Translations under genes and position numbers: made by a program
Assembly (NCBI GenBank): GCA_022822085.1
Contig: JAJECK010000025.1
Coordinates: 27,567 to 91,566 of the forward strand
DNA length: 64,000 bases
Origin: Candidatus Poribacteria bacterium
GTDB taxonomy: Bacteria; Poribacteria; WGA-4E; WGA-3G
Direction of reading: 5' to 3'
Shown: piece by piece, positions 63,071 through 64,000 of the stretch
Layout: each line of letters opens with the position of its first letter
Numbering within the stretch: position 1 is the first letter of the stretch
The notes under the pieces: generated by a model
Told to the model about the DNA's origin: nothing
The model's database searches: none
What the model saw: the letters and a program-made list of their open reading frames with translations, nothing else

Positions 63071-63699
63071 CTCACCGCTTGTGTGAGAAATTTCTGCATA
63101 CCTACACGTTCAAATGTGCCAGGTCCGTGTCCTAAAGTCGTATAAAAGACTTTACCTGAACCGTAGGTCTTAACCCATGCCATAGGATGTGCCTTGCCAA
63201 ACCACTCAGCAGTAGCTAATACATGAAGGTTCGGCTCATGTGCGGAAATGTAGATCTCATCTTCAACATCAAAATCGGAAACACCTTGGGTTGTAGGGTG
63301 TTCTGTGTCTTCTATATGTACAGTGAATGTAGAACCTGGTGGATGCCAGTTTGAATGTCCACCGATGAGATCGACGGCTCGTCCACCAATCCACCACGCG
63401 GTACCATGAATGCCGACCAAACCTTTACCACCCTCTACAAACTGAAACAGACCATCCTCTTGAGCAGCTGTCAAATCTGGGACACGTTTGGAAGTGCCAT
63501 CTTCTTGACGTTCTGATCGGATGAATCCTGTACCAAAGACGCACGCATCGTAGTTATCTAACGCATTGGATGCCAAAATATCCTTATCGTCAGATAGCGT
63601 AGCAGATATTTCTGCATCCTCATCAAGAAAACCGTGAATCACACTCGCACTTGCATTGAATCGATGGTTTTCACCAGATAATACAAGAATTTTTGACAT
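63052..63699 (-). CDS. ThuA-like glutamine-amidotransferase-fold protein
   Basis: The 215-residue protein has the ThuA pattern: MSKILVLSGENHRFN, GKGLVGIHGTAWW, GGHSNWHPPGSTF, DEIYISAHEP and GKVFYTTLGHGPGTF. ThuA proteins act in trehalose-like sugar use and are not classical amidotransferases. ATG 63699 is chosen because GGAGG stands just before it; the frame extends four codons further. A consensus-like promoter is at 63772-63800. It is coupled to the enolase-superfamily gene. Confidence 0.9.
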   Translation of the reverse strand: MSKILVLSGENHRFNASASVIHGFLDEDAEISATLSDDKDILASNALDNYDACVFGTGFIRSERQEDGTSKRVPDLTAAQEDGLFQFVEGGKGLVGIHGTAWWIGGRAVDLIGGHSNWHPPGSTFTVHIEDTEHPTTQGVSDFDVEDEIYISAHEPNLHVLATAEWFGKAHPMAWVKTYGSGKVFYTTLGHGPGTFERVGMQKFLTQAVRWAATS

Positions 63700-63771
63700 A
63701 ATTGCCTCCATTGGAATAACTTAGGTATTGTTGTCGTGAGTATTTACTGATAGTCCTACTGTTACGATATT

Positions 63772-63800
63772 AGTTTAGTTGAAAACCGAAATTATGTCAA
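63772..63800 (-). promoter_or_regulatory. Promoter of the ThuA operon
   Basis: On the minus strand TTGACA (63795-63800) and TAAACT (63772-63777) are 17 bases apart, the same -10 sequence as at 3030. Confidence 0.7.
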
Positions 63801-63844
63801 CATGTCAATTATGGTAGGGTATGTAAGTTTTTGTAGAAGTCATA

Positions 63845-63873
63845 TTGAGTAAAACCTATAAATATGTTAGAAT
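63845..63873 (+). promoter_or_regulatory. Promoter of the gene at 63926
   Basis: TTGAGT (63845-63850) and TAGAAT (63868-63873) are 17 bases apart. It is divergent from the ThuA promoter, with about 45 bases between. Confidence 0.6.
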
Positions 63874-63925
63874 AAAGATATGAACATTAATAATTTAGGT
63901 CCTATTTTTTATGAAAGGTTCTCTT

Positions 63926-64000
63926 ATGGCTAACACACCTAAAAAACAACTTAATTTCAAGAGTCTTCCGAAACAAGTTTCGCTCAAGGATTTTAACCGG
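63926..64000 (+). CDS. Partial CDS, N-terminal 25 codons
   Basis: ATG 63926 has AAAGG upstream and opens MANTPKKQLNFKSLPKQV; an in-frame ATG at 63911 is possible. The frame is open to the window edge. The residues visible are basic and not enough to name a family. Confidence 0.55.
   Translation, partial: MANTPKKQLNFKSLPKQVSLKDFNR

Overview
The window is an AT-rich bacterial chromosome segment with dense genes on both strands, tRNA genes, a full respiratory operon and a scatter of palindromic dispersed repeats. The gene content (ThuA-like, enolase-superfamily, phytanoyl-CoA dioxygenase, TIM-barrel sugar epimerase and NodB-like proteins, FGE-fold lipoproteins, an ECF sigma factor fused to a beta-propeller) and the repeat style resemble Candidatus Poribacteria or a related uncultured lineage. 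That placement is inference from gene style; no 16S or marker phylogeny is available here.

Layout. 1-5.3 kb: the end of a TIM-barrel gene, a TenA protein, a PhoR-like histidine kinase, then a promoter driving a DHDPS-family aldolase and aroA. 5.4-12 kb: an accessory island with a GIY-YIG-like small protein, a DUF433 protein and a PD-(D/E)XK protein on the plus strand. On the minus strand it holds a GHKL ATPase / STAS-like / PIN three-gene operon and a one-polypeptide restriction-methylation enzyme. Two short gene relics (6760-6815, 8834-8878) show that the island has been reshuffled. 12-16 kb: tsaB, an orphan CopG-like antitoxin, a flippase, tRNA-Ala and repeats. 16.3-17.5 kb: an intact IS630-type element. 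17.7-22.7 kb: an envelope pair (bactofilin-like and VWA protein) and a four-gene sugar-metabolism operon. 23-27.3 kb: the ECF-sigma/propeller fusion and a lipoprotein. 27.3-32.3 kb: a deacetylase-like protein, a glycerophosphodiesterase, an HNH pair, two epimerases and a HIT protein.

32.4-38.9 kb is a partner-switching signalling locus: STAS and RsbW-like kinase on the plus strand, facing two STAS proteins, a tandem universal stress protein, a PAS-rich histidine kinase, a response regulator and a receiver-PP2C phosphatase on the minus strand. 39-41.7 kb is a plus-strand operon of a TenA/CADD-like enzyme, a SnoaL-like protein, a HAD phosphatase and a PhyH oxygenase. 41.7-45 kb holds an ATPase/nuclease pair that looks like a defence module behind an FGE-fold lipoprotein. 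45-47.9 kb has a YyaL-type protein, tRNA-Glu, a DUF1801 protein and tRNA-Gln. 48-59.4 kb is a complex I operon, nuoABCDH-x-IJKLMN, with no nuoEFG and with a NuoI that carries a large insertion. 59.4-64 kb has repeats, a PHP-domain protein, a lipoprotein, an enolase-superfamily enzyme, ThuA and the first codons of one more gene.

The strongest candidates for undescribed biology are the ATPase/STAS-like/PIN operon (6832-8603), the ECF-sigma/beta-propeller fusion (23269-26361), the ATPase/PD-ExK pair (41723-43680) and the NuoI insertion (54165-54884). Near-consensus sigma70 promoters (TTGACA, 17-18 bp, TATAAT-like) can be read before several operons and settle a few start codons.
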